DNA from: Sphingomonadaceae bacterium | Lineage (GTDB): Bacteria > Pseudomonadota > Alphaproteobacteria > Sphingomonadales > Sphingomonadaceae | Assembly: GCA_019239785.1 (NCBI GenBank) | Contig: JAFAZM010000237.1 | Span: forward strand, 1-19,698 | DNA length: 19,698 nucleotides | Direction: 5' to 3' | Shown: positions 1-6,731 of the stretch, piece by piece | Position numbering within the stretch: the stretch's first letter is position 1 | Layout: each line of letters begins with the position of its first letter | The notes under the pieces: model-generated | Database searches by the model: none | What the model saw: the letters and a program-made list of their open reading frames with translations, nothing else | What the model was told of the DNA's origin: nothing | Position numbers and translations under genes: made by a program

Positions 1-684
1 GCCGAGCGCCGGGAGCTTGGCGCGGGCGATGGCGACCGCAAGCAAGGCGAGGACGATCGCGACGATCAGATAGGGCAATATGGTGGCTTGGGCGTCGGCC
101 ATGCGCTGGGCCTGGCTGAGCCGGGCGCTGTCCGCCGAGGTGCCGGCCGTCGTCCGGGCGAGGATCAGGTAGCGGCCGAAGAGGATCGCGAGCACGTCCC
201 CGGTCGTGTTGAACGCCTGGACGAGGGTGAGCCGGGATTCGGAGGTTTCGGGCGGGCCGATCACCGCGACATAGGGATTGGCCGCGACCTGCAGCAAAGC
301 GATCCCGCAGGAGACGGTGAACAGGGACGCGAGCGTGACGCCGTAGGAGGGCAGGCTGGCGGCGAGGATCATGCCGAGCGAACCCACCGTCATCACCGTC
401 AGCCCGGTCGTCAAGGCGCGCTGATAGCCGATCCGCTCGATCAGCTTCGCGGCGGGGATCGAGGTGACCAGATAGCCGATGAACCAGGTCGATTCGATCA
501 GGGTGGTCTGGAGATAGTTGAGCTCGAACACGCTGCGCAGGTGCGGCAGCAGGGTGTTGTTGATGACGCTGATGAAGCCCCACATGAAGAACAAGGTGGC
601 GAGCAAAGCGAGCGCCGCTCGGTAGCTTGGCGCCGCCGCGCGCGGCGCGGCGGGGGCATCACGGGCAGCAACCGGTCCGGCCAT
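1..684 (-). CDS. Sugar MFS transporter, FucP (glucose/galactose/fucose) family, 3' end outside the window
   Basis: Partial gene: 228 codons run from ATG at 684 to the window edge with no stop. The product is an inner-membrane proton-coupled sugar permease. After a short Ala/Pro-rich N-terminus the first helix reads LLATLFFMWGFISVINNTLL, the hallmark of the FucP/GluP branch. Further hydrophobic helices follow, with the intracellular loop AAKLIERIGYQRAL (motif A-like) and a later GIALLQVAANPYVAVIGPPE segment, also typical of this branch. Full members have about 400-440 residues, so roughly half is missing. Its promoter lies in the short gap after the GntR gene, and the AraD1-family gene is nearby. 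I infer that it imports the sugar or sugar acid handled by that module. The family is secure; the substrate is not. Confidence 0.87.
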   Translation of the reverse strand, partial: MAGPVAARDAPAAPRAAAPSYRAALALLATLFFMWGFISVINNTLLPHLRSVFELNYLQTTLIESTWFIGYLVTSIPAAKLIERIGYQRALTTGLTVMTVGSLGMILAASLPSYGVTLASLFTVSCGIALLQVAANPYVAVIGPPETSESRLTLVQAFNTTGDVLAILFGRYLILARTTAGTSADSARLSQAQRMADAQATILPYLIVAIVLALLAVAIARAKLPALG

Positions 685-738
685 TCGACCCTCTCCCGAA
701 TCCACAGGTAGCGCGTGCCGACGCCGGTTCTTCTTTTT

Positions 739-746
739 GTCTGAGT
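739..746. promoter_or_regulatory. Half-operator GTCTGAGT shared with the AraD1 promoter
   Basis: The octamer GTCTGAGT (ACTCAGAC on the minus strand) overlaps the -10 box of the transporter promoter. The same arm, in the same register relative to the -10, is part of the full palindrome at 2502-2521. No good second arm is visible here (the expected position reads AGAAGAAC on the minus strand). I infer a weaker site for the GntR protein encoded between the two promoters. Confidence 0.45.
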
Positions 747-771
747 ATATGCGCGCGCGGACGAGCGTCAA
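744..771 (-). promoter_or_regulatory. Probable sigma70-type promoter of the MFS transporter gene
   Basis: On the minus strand TTGACG (771-766) and TATACT (749-744) are separated by 16 bases. This is a close match to the -35/-10 consensus, and the predicted transcript would start about 50 bases before the transporter ATG at 684. The -35 box begins 8 bases after the stop of the GntR gene, so the transporter probably has its own promoter and may also be read through from the AraD1-gntR unit. Confidence 0.55.
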
Positions 772-778
772 GAATGCG

Positions 779-1486
779 TCAGCCGTCCAGCGACAATGTG
801 GTGTCGGCGAGGGCGAGCCGGACCAGCTCGGCCATTGCGGCGCGCGCGGCGGCGGGATCGCCTGCGGCGATCGCCTCGTAGACCGCGCGATGCTCGGGCA
901 CCGGGTCGCGCGGCAGCGCCCGCTCCCGCTGCTTGAAGATCGTCGTCCAGCCGACTGCGGCGGCGATCGAACTGGACAAGGAGACCAGAGCGGGATTGCG
1001 GGTGGCGGCGAGCACCGCGTCGTGAAAGCCCTGGTCGGCGGCGCGGCCGGCCTCGCTGCCGAGCCCGAGCCGCGCCATCTCCTCGAGCGCGTGGCCCATC
1101 GAAGCGAGATCCCGCCCATCCCGCCGCCGCGCGGCAAGCTCGGCGGCTGCGGGCTCGACGATCATTCGCAATTCGAACAAGGCGCGGATGAGCTCCTCGC
1201 CCGGCTCCGCTGCGAACAGCCAGGCGAGCACGTCCGGATCCAGCAGGTTCCAGCGCCGCCGCTCGCTGACCCTGGTGCCGGACTTGGGCCGGCTTTCCAC
1301 CAGGCCCTTGGCGGCGAGCATCCGGATCGCCTCGCGATAGGCGGTGCGCGAGACCTTGAGCCGCTCGGCGAACGCGATCTCGCCGGACAGGACGTCGCCG
1401 GGCCGGTAGCGGCCGCTGACGATGGCGATGCCGAGATCGCGGGCGATCGTGCCGTGGATCCGGAGCGCGGCGGGCGGGCGCGCCAT
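779..1486 (-). CDS. GntR-family transcriptional regulator with FCD ligand-binding domain (FadR subfamily)
   Basis: A 235-residue DNA-binding regulator. Residues 8-75 form a winged helix-turn-helix: ARDLGIAIVSGRYRPGDVLS, then an FAERLKVSRTAYREAIRMLA recognition helix and the wing KSGTRV. Residues 98-225 are the all-helical FCD domain. It carries candidate metal-binding residues D151 and H155 (DQGFHDAV) and H199 (PEHRAVYEAI), which in this family bind a metal that contacts a carboxylate effector. The start ATG at 1486 shares one base with the TGA of the AraD1-family gene (TGATG), so the two are coupled. Shared palindromic half-sites at the promoters of its partner gene and of the transporter suggest that it represses both and releases them on binding a sugar acid. 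The family is clear; the effector is inferred. Confidence 0.92.
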   Translation of the reverse strand: MARPPAALRIHGTIARDLGIAIVSGRYRPGDVLSGEIAFAERLKVSRTAYREAIRMLAAKGLVESRPKSGTRVSERRRWNLLDPDVLAWLFAAEPGEELIRALFELRMIVEPAAAELAARRRDGRDLASMGHALEEMARLGLGSEAGRAADQGFHDAVLAATRNPALVSLSSSIAAAVGWTTIFKQRERALPRDPVPEHRAVYEAIAAGDPAAARAAMAELVRLALADTTLSLDG

Positions 1487-2466
1487 CAGAGCGCGCGCAC
1501 CGAGACCGGCGCCTCCGCCGCGACCGCCGCTTCGTTGCGCAACGGCAGGCGGAAGGGCGCGGCCTCGATCTCGAACATGTCGCCGGCCTGCACCGTGACC
1601 CCGTCGGCGAAGGAGAGGGTCGCGGTGCCGAAGAAATGGACGTGCACGTCGCCCGGCCGGCGGAACTGGGCATATTTGAAATGATGGTGCTCGAGGTTGG
1701 CGATGCTGTGCGACATGTTCGCCTCGCCGGTCGCGAAGCCCTTCTCCCAGATCGCCGCGCCGCCGCGAAGGATGCGGCTGACGCCGCGCACGTCGGGCGG
1801 CAGGTCGCCGAGGCGCAGCTCCGGGCCGAGCGCAGCCTGGCGCAGCTTCGAATGGGCGAGCCAGAGATAATTGCTCCGTTCGGTGACGTGATCGGAGAAT
1901 TCGTTGGCGAGCGCGAAGCCGAGGCGGACCGGCATTCCGTCCGGATCGATCAGGTAGATGCCGGCGATCTCCGGCTCCTCCCCGGCATCGAGCGCGAAGG
2001 CGGGCGCCTGGAGCGGCGCGCCGGGCGCGACCAGCTGGCTGCCGTCGCCCTTGTAAAACCATTCGGGCTGCACGCCGGGCCCCGAAGCCGGCTTGCCGCC
2101 CTCCAGGCCCATCAGGAACATCCGCATCGAATCGGTCGGCGCCGGGTCGGCCGCGGTCTCGCGGTGCATCGCATCGCGGCTCTCGGCCGAGCCGAGATGG
2201 GTGAGGCCGGTGCCGCTCAGCATCAGATGGGCGGGATCGGGATGGTCGACCGGCGGCAGCAGCCGGACCGAGGCGAGGTCGACGCGCTCCTCCATCCGCG
2301 CCGCCGCGGCCGCTTCGGCCAGCGCGCGCCCTTTCGCGAGCGCATCCCGGGCCAGGTCGAGCAATGTGGCGTGGCCGGACAGTCGCCAGGCTATGCCGTC
2401 CTCCGCCAGCAGCGCCAGCTGGCGCTCGTCTTCGCCCGTCCGGTATTGCAGCAGGGACAGCGCCAT
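1486..2466 (-). CDS. AraD1/GguC-family protein (fumarylacetoacetate hydrolase-like fold), probable sugar-acid dehydratase
   Basis: A 326-residue cytosolic protein. The C-terminal half has the FAH-fold metal motif ExE at E164-P-E166 (GEEPEIAGIYLI), followed by the distinctive stretch MSHSIANLEHHHFKYAQF and DVHVHFFGTATLSF of the AraD1/GguC group. Members are linked in other bacteria to aldose or aldonic-acid catabolism, acting on 2-keto-3-deoxy sugar acids; this is family knowledge and not proof for this copy. I chose ATG 2466 because GCGAGGA lies about 8 bases upstream and the homologous sequence begins there (MALSLLQYRT). An upstream in-frame extension to 2664 would run through the promoter. 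The gene leads a unit with the GntR regulator, under a promoter that carries a palindromic operator. Confidence 0.85.
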   Translation of the reverse strand: MALSLLQYRTGEDERQLALLAEDGIAWRLSGHATLLDLARDALAKGRALAEAAAAARMEERVDLASVRLLPPVDHPDPAHLMLSGTGLTHLGSAESRDAMHRETAADPAPTDSMRMFLMGLEGGKPASGPGVQPEWFYKGDGSQLVAPGAPLQAPAFALDAGEEPEIAGIYLIDPDGMPVRLGFALANEFSDHVTERSNYLWLAHSKLRQAALGPELRLGDLPPDVRGVSRILRGGAAIWEKGFATGEANMSHSIANLEHHHFKYAQFRRPGDVHVHFFGTATLSFADGVTVQAGDMFEIEAAPFRLPLRNEAAVAAEAPVSVRAL

Positions 2467-2501
2467 CTCGAATCCTCGCAGGGTGATCGGGCCGTGCGAT
2501 A

Positions 2502-2521
2502 ACTCAGACAATAGTATGAGT
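2502..2521. promoter_or_regulatory. Palindromic operator, probably for the GntR regulator
   Basis: The sequence ACTCAGAC-AATA-GTATGAGT is a 20-bp inverted repeat in which 7 of 8 arm positions pair. It covers the whole -10 box of the AraD1 promoter, the right place for steric repression. One arm recurs at 739-746, again on a -10 box. Assignment to the adjacent GntR protein is inference from position; FCD-type GntR proteins bind short palindromes of this size. Confidence 0.6.
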
Positions 2522-2539
2522 CGCCGTCCGCGCGGACAA
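2511..2539 (-). promoter_or_regulatory. Probable sigma70-type promoter of the AraD1-gntR unit
   Basis: On the minus strand TTGTCC (2539-2534) and TACTAT (2516-2511) are spaced by 17 bases, followed by an untranslated leader of about 40 bases to the ATG at 2466. The -10 lies inside the operator palindrome. Confidence 0.6.
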
Positions 2540-2712
2540 GCCCGGCGCGCGTGAAGGCCCGCCGATCCCGGGCTGCTCGACCCGCCGAACGAACGAATCC
2601 TTACCCGGGCGGGACGAACCGTTCGCCGGACGCGGCGACTGCCCCGCCCGCGCACTGTTTGCACGGAACTTCGCCGCTAAGGTGGCCGCACTGCCTGATT
2701 GGGGGGAATGCA

Positions 2713-3327
2713 ATGCAATCGACGACGTCATGCGCTGGGTCGCAGCGCATCCGTTCGACATCTTTCGGCAAGATCTGCCGCCGGGTTGTAACGTCCGTTG
2801 CCGCCCGCTTGTTCCTCGCTTTCGGTTTCGCAGTCGCCGCCGCAACGCCGGCCGCCGCCTATCTGCAGTGCGCGCCTTATGCGCGCACCGTTTCCGGCAT
2901 CGACATCCACGGCAATGCCGGCACCTGGTGGGGCCAGGCGGCCGGCCATTACCGCCGCGGCGCCCAGCCGGAGGTCGGCGCGGTGCTTGCCTTCCAGCCG
3001 ACCCGCGCGATGCCGATCGGCCATGTCGCCGTCGTCGCCCAGATCGTCGACAGCCGCCACATCCTGCTCAACCATGCCAATTGGTCGGGCCACGGCCAGA
3101 TCGAGCGCGCGGCCCTCGCCGAGGACACCTCCGCTGCCGGCGACTGGAGCAGCGTCCGGGTCTGGTATGCGCCGCAGCACGGTCTCGGCCTGCGGACCAA
3201 TCCGACCTTCGGCTTCATCTACAACGACGCCAACGCCGCGGCCGAGCCGAGCGCACCGGCACGGCCGGACCGGCAGCCGTCCATACTCGACAGCATCCCG
3301 GCGCCCGCGACGACCGGCACCGACTGA
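2713..3327 (+). CDS. Secreted CHAP-domain protein (putative cysteine amidase/endopeptidase)
   Basis: A 204-residue exported protein. The N-terminus has basic residues, then a hydrophobic core LFLAFGFAVAAA and a signal-peptidase site at TPAAA|YLQ (about residue 49). The mature part is a compact CHAP domain: nucleophile C53 in LQCAPYAR just after the cleavage point, catalytic H104 in PIGHVAVV, and a third polar residue probably within LNHANWSG (120-125). A Pro/Ala-rich tail follows. CHAP enzymes cut peptidoglycan peptide bonds, so a wall-remodelling role in the periplasm is likely. I chose ATG 2713 because a G-rich ribosome site (GGGGGGAAT) precedes it and the signal peptide starts there; the longer frame from 2551 adds an unlikely leader. 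Its neighbours are unrelated and it seems monocistronic. Confidence 0.82.
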   Translation: MQSTTSCAGSQRIRSTSFGKICRRVVTSVAARLFLAFGFAVAAATPAAAYLQCAPYARTVSGIDIHGNAGTWWGQAAGHYRRGAQPEVGAVLAFQPTRAMPIGHVAVVAQIVDSRHILLNHANWSGHGQIERAALAEDTSAAGDWSSVRVWYAPQHGLGLRTNPTFGFIYNDANAAAEPSAPARPDRQPSILDSIPAPATTGTD

Positions 3328-3363
3328 AGTCTTCTGCCGGCTCCCGGTCGAGCGCGGCGGTTG

Positions 3364-3384
3364 GGACCGATCAATAATCGGTCC
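3364..3384. terminator. Possible hairpin between two convergent genes
   Basis: GGACCGAT and ATCGGTCC form a perfect 8-bp stem with a 5-base loop. It lies where the CHAP gene and the glutamine amidotransferase gene converge and contains the latter's TGA stop. No T-tract follows on either strand, so it is at best an atypical terminator. Confidence 0.3.
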
Positions 3385-4204
3385 GCGGCGTGAAGGGATG
3401 GAGGTCGTCGTCGCCGCCCCGGATCGTCGCAAAAGTGGCCGGCGGAACCTCGTTCCACGCCCCGGCCAGCTCGCCGAGCGGCTCCGAGACGATCAGCCGC
3501 GATTCATCGGAAAGCGTGCGGAAGATGGAGATGTCGGGCAGCTGCTCGCGCAGCGTCGCCACCTTCGTCGAATAATAAAGCGACGGCGGGATGCCCTCGC
3601 TGGAATAGCGGAACGCCCAGGCGCCGCGGCCGTCGGTGACCGCAACGCTCATCCGCATCGGATGTGCGACGCCGTTGCGGGCGCAGACCTCCTCGATGAA
3701 GCCGACCGCACGCGCCACCGCCGCGGGCGGATCCTGCTCGAGGCCGAAGGTCAAAGCGAGGAAGAAGAACACCTCGGTGTCGCTCGACCCCCTGATATGC
3801 GGGTAGAGGCCCGGATCGACGGCCAGCACCAGCTCGCGCTTCACGTCCGTGAAATTGGCGATCTGCCCGTTGTGCATCCAGAGCCACCTGCCGTGCCGGA
3901 AAGGGTGGCAGTTGGTGTGCTGCACCGGCGTGCCCGTCGACGCCCTGATATGGGCGAAGATCACCCGCGACCTTATGTGCCGGGACAATTCGCGCAGATT
4001 CTGGTCGTTCCAGGCCGGATTGACGCCCTTGTAGAGCGCCGGCTCGTCGTCCTCGCCGTACCAGCCGACGCCGAAGCCGTCGCCGTTGGTGGTATGGGTG
4101 CCGAGCTTGGCGTTGAGGCTCTGGTCGATCAGCGAATGTTCGGGCTGATAAAGGAACGCTTCCAGCGGGACCGGACTTCCGGAATAGACGAGCCACCGGC
4201 ACAC
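3371..4204 (-). CDS. Class II (Ntn) glutamine amidotransferase, YafJ/EgtC-like
   Basis: A 277-residue protein that starts Met-Cys: C2 becomes the N-terminal nucleophile that hydrolyses glutamine once Met is removed. Typical glutaminase-domain motifs follow in order: NGDGFGVGW (40-48), the R87-containing HIRAST, CHPF (99-102), MHNGQI (110-115, oxyanion and ammonia pocket) and GSSDTE (139-144). This size, without a second synthase domain, matches the stand-alone YafJ/EgtC-like group, whose acceptor substrate is usually unknown. EgtC is the ergothioneine-pathway member, but no egtB or egtD is present, so I do not assign that role. The start is GTG at 4204, preceded by GGGAGGAAA about 8 bases upstream; a later start would lose C2. 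It is convergent with the CHAP gene. Confidence 0.88.
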   Translation of the reverse strand: MCRWLVYSGSPVPLEAFLYQPEHSLIDQSLNAKLGTHTTNGDGFGVGWYGEDDEPALYKGVNPAWNDQNLRELSRHIRSRVIFAHIRASTGTPVQHTNCHPFRHGRWLWMHNGQIANFTDVKRELVLAVDPGLYPHIRGSSDTEVFFFLALTFGLEQDPPAAVARAVGFIEEVCARNGVAHPMRMSVAVTDGRGAWAFRYSSEGIPPSLYYSTKVATLREQLPDISIFRTLSDESRLIVSEPLGELAGAWNEVPPATFATIRGGDDDLHPFTPRTDY

Positions 4205-4278
4205 TTCGATTTCCTCCCCTGAGCGACGCGTCTTTGTCTGCCACAGCCGATGACGGCAGTCGATGTGCGCAAGAACAA

Positions 4279-4398
4279 GGAGTCATCCCGGCAAAGGCCG
4301 GGACCTATGAACTCGGTGTCGGAATGCTCGGCGACCAGGCTTTCGCGTCAATGCCAATCTCGGTGTTCATGGGTCCCGGCCTCCGCCGGGATGACTCC
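4279..4398. repeat. MITE-like inverted-repeat element
   Basis: A 120-bp element bounded by 34-bp inverted repeats with about three mismatches (4279-4312 and 4365-4398). Each arm reads GGAGTCATCCCGGC-NN-AGGCCGGGACC and then ATGAAC, and each contains its own CCGGC/GCCGG mini-hairpin. The approximately 50-bp centre codes for nothing I can recognise. I recognise the GTCATCCCGGC...GCCGGGA theme as a common dispersed intergenic repeat in sphingomonads and related alphaproteobacteria (general knowledge, not checked). It fills much of the 245-base gap between the divergent amidotransferase and Cds1-like genes, whose promoters must lie at its flanks. Short open frames across it are not genes. Confidence 0.75.
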
Positions 4399-4449
4399 CA
4401 AAAAGCAATTGCCCGTTGCAAAGACGGCGAACGAAAGGGATGAGGCCTG

Positions 4450-5511
4450 ATGCCCACCCAGCACGACCGCGCCTGGACCGCGGAAGCCGTCCGGCGGATC
4501 GAGGCCGACTTCAACCGCTCGGCCGACACGCACCTGATCCGGATCGAGCTGCCGCGCTTCCCGGGCATCACCCTGTACCTGAAGGACGAGAGCTCGCATC
4601 CGACCGGAAGCCTGAAGCACCGGCTCGCGCGATCCCTGTTCCTCTATGCCTTGTGCAACAACTGGATCGGACCGAAGACCACGGTGATCGAGGCATCGTC
4701 CGGATCCACCGCGGTCAGCGAGGCCTATTTCGCGCGCATGCTGGGGCTTCGCTTCATCGCGGTGGTGCCGGCCTCGACCGCGCCGCCGAAGCTCGACGCG
4801 ATCCGCTTCTACGGCGGCGAGATCCACGAGGTGGCGGATCCGCGCACCGTCTACGAGGTCGCCCAGCGCCTGGCCGCCGAGACCGAGGGCCATTATCTCG
4901 ACCAGTTCACCTATGCCGAGCGCGCCACCGACTGGCGCGGCAACAACAATATCGCCGAGAGCATGTTCGCGCAGATGCGCAGCGAGGCGCATCCGATCCC
5001 GGCCTGGATCGTCTGCGGCGCCGGCACCGGCGGCACCTCGGCGACGATCGGCCGCTTCGTCCGCTACCAGCGCTTCGCCACGAAATTGTGCGTCGCCGAC
5101 CCCGAGCACAGCGTCTTCCACCTTCACTTCGCGGACCGGAGCCAGCGCCTGCTTTCGGACGGCGTGCGCTCGCATATCGAAGGGATCGGCCGGCCCCGCG
5201 TCGAGCCGAGCTTCGTCCCCGACGTCATCGATCGCATGATCAGCGTGCCCGACCCGGAGTCGATCGGCGCGATGCGCGCGCTCTCGACCGCCCTCGGCCG
5301 CCGCGTCGGCGGCTCGACCGGGACCAACATGATCGCCTGCGCGGCCCTGATCGAGGAGATGGCCGCGCGCGGCGAGGAGGGGAGCATCGTCACCCTGCTC
5401 TGCGACGACGGCGACCGCTACGCCTGCACTTATTATGACGACGGCTGGCTGGCGCGGCACGGGCTCGATTGCCGGCCGGCCGAGGTGCGGATCGGGGAAT
5501 TGCTGCGTTAG
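4450..5511 (+). CDS. cds1: Cds1-like PLP-dependent enzyme, probable L-cysteine desulfhydrase (cysteine synthase fold)
   Basis: A 353-residue fold-type II PLP enzyme. K56 in PTGSLKHRLA should bind PLP as the internal aldimine. SSGSTAVSEAYF is the substrate loop, CGAGTGGTSATIG (about 188-200) the phosphate-binding loop, and STGTN the later PLP-ring contact. From memory it closely follows Mycobacterium tuberculosis Cds1 (Rv3684), with shared stretches such as ADTHLIR, GSLKHRLARSLFLYALCN, ERATDWRGNNNIAES and EGIGRPRVEPSF. Cds1 degrades L-cysteine to pyruvate, ammonia and hydrogen sulfide in the cytosol. Length and ends match, so the gene is intact. ATG 4450 follows an AAGGGATGAGG ribosome site. 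A general CysK/CBS-like synthase activity is the alternative, but the family-specific motifs favour Cds1. Confidence 0.85.
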   Translation: MPTQHDRAWTAEAVRRIEADFNRSADTHLIRIELPRFPGITLYLKDESSHPTGSLKHRLARSLFLYALCNNWIGPKTTVIEASSGSTAVSEAYFARMLGLRFIAVVPASTAPPKLDAIRFYGGEIHEVADPRTVYEVAQRLAAETEGHYLDQFTYAERATDWRGNNNIAESMFAQMRSEAHPIPAWIVCGAGTGGTSATIGRFVRYQRFATKLCVADPEHSVFHLHFADRSQRLLSDGVRSHIEGIGRPRVEPSFVPDVIDRMISVPDPESIGAMRALSTALGRRVGGSTGTNMIACAALIEEMAARGEEGSIVTLLCDDGDRYACTYYDDGWLARHGLDCRPAEVRIGELLR

Positions 5512-5558
5512 GGCGAAGACGTCGATCCGGCTGCGACAGCGCGCGAAACGCCTTCATG

Positions 5559-6731
5559 TCAGCCATTTGCGGGCCCCGGAGCCTCTTCCAGCCAGGCCAG
5601 AATGGCGGCCCGGTCGGCGTCCAGGGCCGGGGGGGCGTCGGGAACCGGCGGCGGCGCCGCATGGTCCCGGAACCCCGTTCCGGGGATCTGCACCTGTTCG
5701 CCGTCGGGAAGCTCGGGGATGGTCAGCGGCACCAGGGAATTGGGGCCGGCCAGCGCGGCGGCCTCCTCGATGCGCCTGACCATGCCGCACGGCACGCCGG
5801 CGTCGCTCATCAGGCGTTCCCATTCGGCGGCGTCGCGTTCCAGGAAGAGGGCGGCGAGCTCGTCCACCATCGCCTCGAAATTCGTGCGCCGGTCGTCCGA
5901 GGTGGCGAAGCGGGGATCGGTCAGCCAATGGTCGCGGCCGGTGATGTGGGCCAGCGTTTCGAACTGATGCTGCTGGACGACGCCAAGCGAAACCTCGCGG
6001 GCATCCCGTGTCCGGTAGAGCGAGGCGGTAGGCAGGCCGCTATAACCCGTGTTCCCCATCCGACCCATCGGTCGGCCCGTCACCAGGAAGGGGGTCAGTG
6101 CCGAGGTCAGGAAGGTGAGGCTCGCGTCGAACATGGAGACGTCCAGCCGCGTGCCGCCGCCGCCCCGCTCGCGCCGCATCAGGGCCGAGAGGATCGCGAT
6201 CGCCGCCGTCTGCCCGGTCAGCGTATCGACGATCGGGAAGCCGACCCGCAGTGGCGGATCGCCCTCCTCGCCCGAGAGCATCATCATGCCGGTCGTGGCC
6301 TGGACGATATTGTCGATCGCCGGCCAGTCGCGCCGCTCCCCTTCCTGGCCGTAACCGGAAATCGAGCAAAAGATGATCTCGGGATTGAGCGCGCAGGCGG
6401 CCTCGTAGCTGAAGCCGAGCCGGTCGATCGTCCCGGGCCGGAAATTCTCGACCAGGATGTCGCACCTTTTGACGATGGCCTCGGCGATGGCGTGGTCCGC
6501 CGGATCCTTGAGATCCAGCGCGATCGACTTCTTGCCGGCATTCGCGGCGATGAATGGGGGCGCGAGGCCGTCATAGCGGCGATCGCTCCCGTAATTGCGG
6601 AAATTGTCGCCGGTTTTGGGCTCGATCTTGATGACCTCGGCGCCCATCAGGCACAGGAGGTGGGTCGCATAGGGCCCCGCCATGACGTGGCTGAAGTCGG
6701 CAATCCGGATTCCGGTGAGCGGCTGTGTCAT
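5559..6731 (-). CDS. Class III CoA-transferase (CaiB/BaiF family), single domain
   Basis: A 390-residue cytosolic enzyme of the CaiB/Frc/FldA family, which moves CoA between carboxylic acids through an aspartyl-CoA anhydride. The N-terminal Rossmann-like part has LTGIRIADFSHVMAGPYA, GAEVIKIEP and GKKSIALDLKDP (66-77). VENFRPGTIDRLG (94-106) and ISGYGQEG (124-131) follow. The probable catalytic Asp is D197 in RLDVSMFDAS. Length is normal for one full subunit. It is the last gene of the long minus-strand cluster: its ATG overlaps the stop of the hydrolase gene by 4 bases (ATGA). It converges with the Cds1-like gene across 47 bases that show no clear terminator. It probably activates the imported acid, or swaps CoA between substrate and product. 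The donor and acceptor are unknown. Confidence 0.9.
   Translation of the reverse strand: MTQPLTGIRIADFSHVMAGPYATHLLCLMGAEVIKIEPKTGDNFRNYGSDRRYDGLAPPFIAANAGKKSIALDLKDPADHAIAEAIVKRCDILVENFRPGTIDRLGFSYEAACALNPEIIFCSISGYGQEGERRDWPAIDNIVQATTGMMMLSGEEGDPPLRVGFPIVDTLTGQTAAIAILSALMRRERGGGGTRLDVSMFDASLTFLTSALTPFLVTGRPMGRMGNTGYSGLPTASLYRTRDAREVSLGVVQQHQFETLAHITGRDHWLTDPRFATSDDRRTNFEAMVDELAALFLERDAAEWERLMSDAGVPCGMVRRIEEAAALAGPNSLVPLTIPELPDGEQVQIPGTGFRDHAAPPPVPDAPPALDADRAAILAWLEEAPGPANG

Noticed and set aside
768..1673. An alternative minus-strand frame across the GntR and AraD1 genes
   Set aside because: It gives Arg-rich low-complexity sequence; the two real frames have complete domain signatures and coupled start/stop codons.
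1486..2664. The long form (392 codons) of the AraD1-family gene
   Set aside because: The added residues translate the promoter and operator region and have no homologous look; ATG 2466 has a ribosome site.
3364..3384. A strong rho-independent terminator
   Set aside because: The stem is good, but there is no T-run on either strand, so I kept it only as a weak candidate.
4205..4449. Short open frames (up to 69 codons) across the intergenic region
   Set aside because: They translate the inverted repeat and lack ribosome sites; the repeat explains the sequence.
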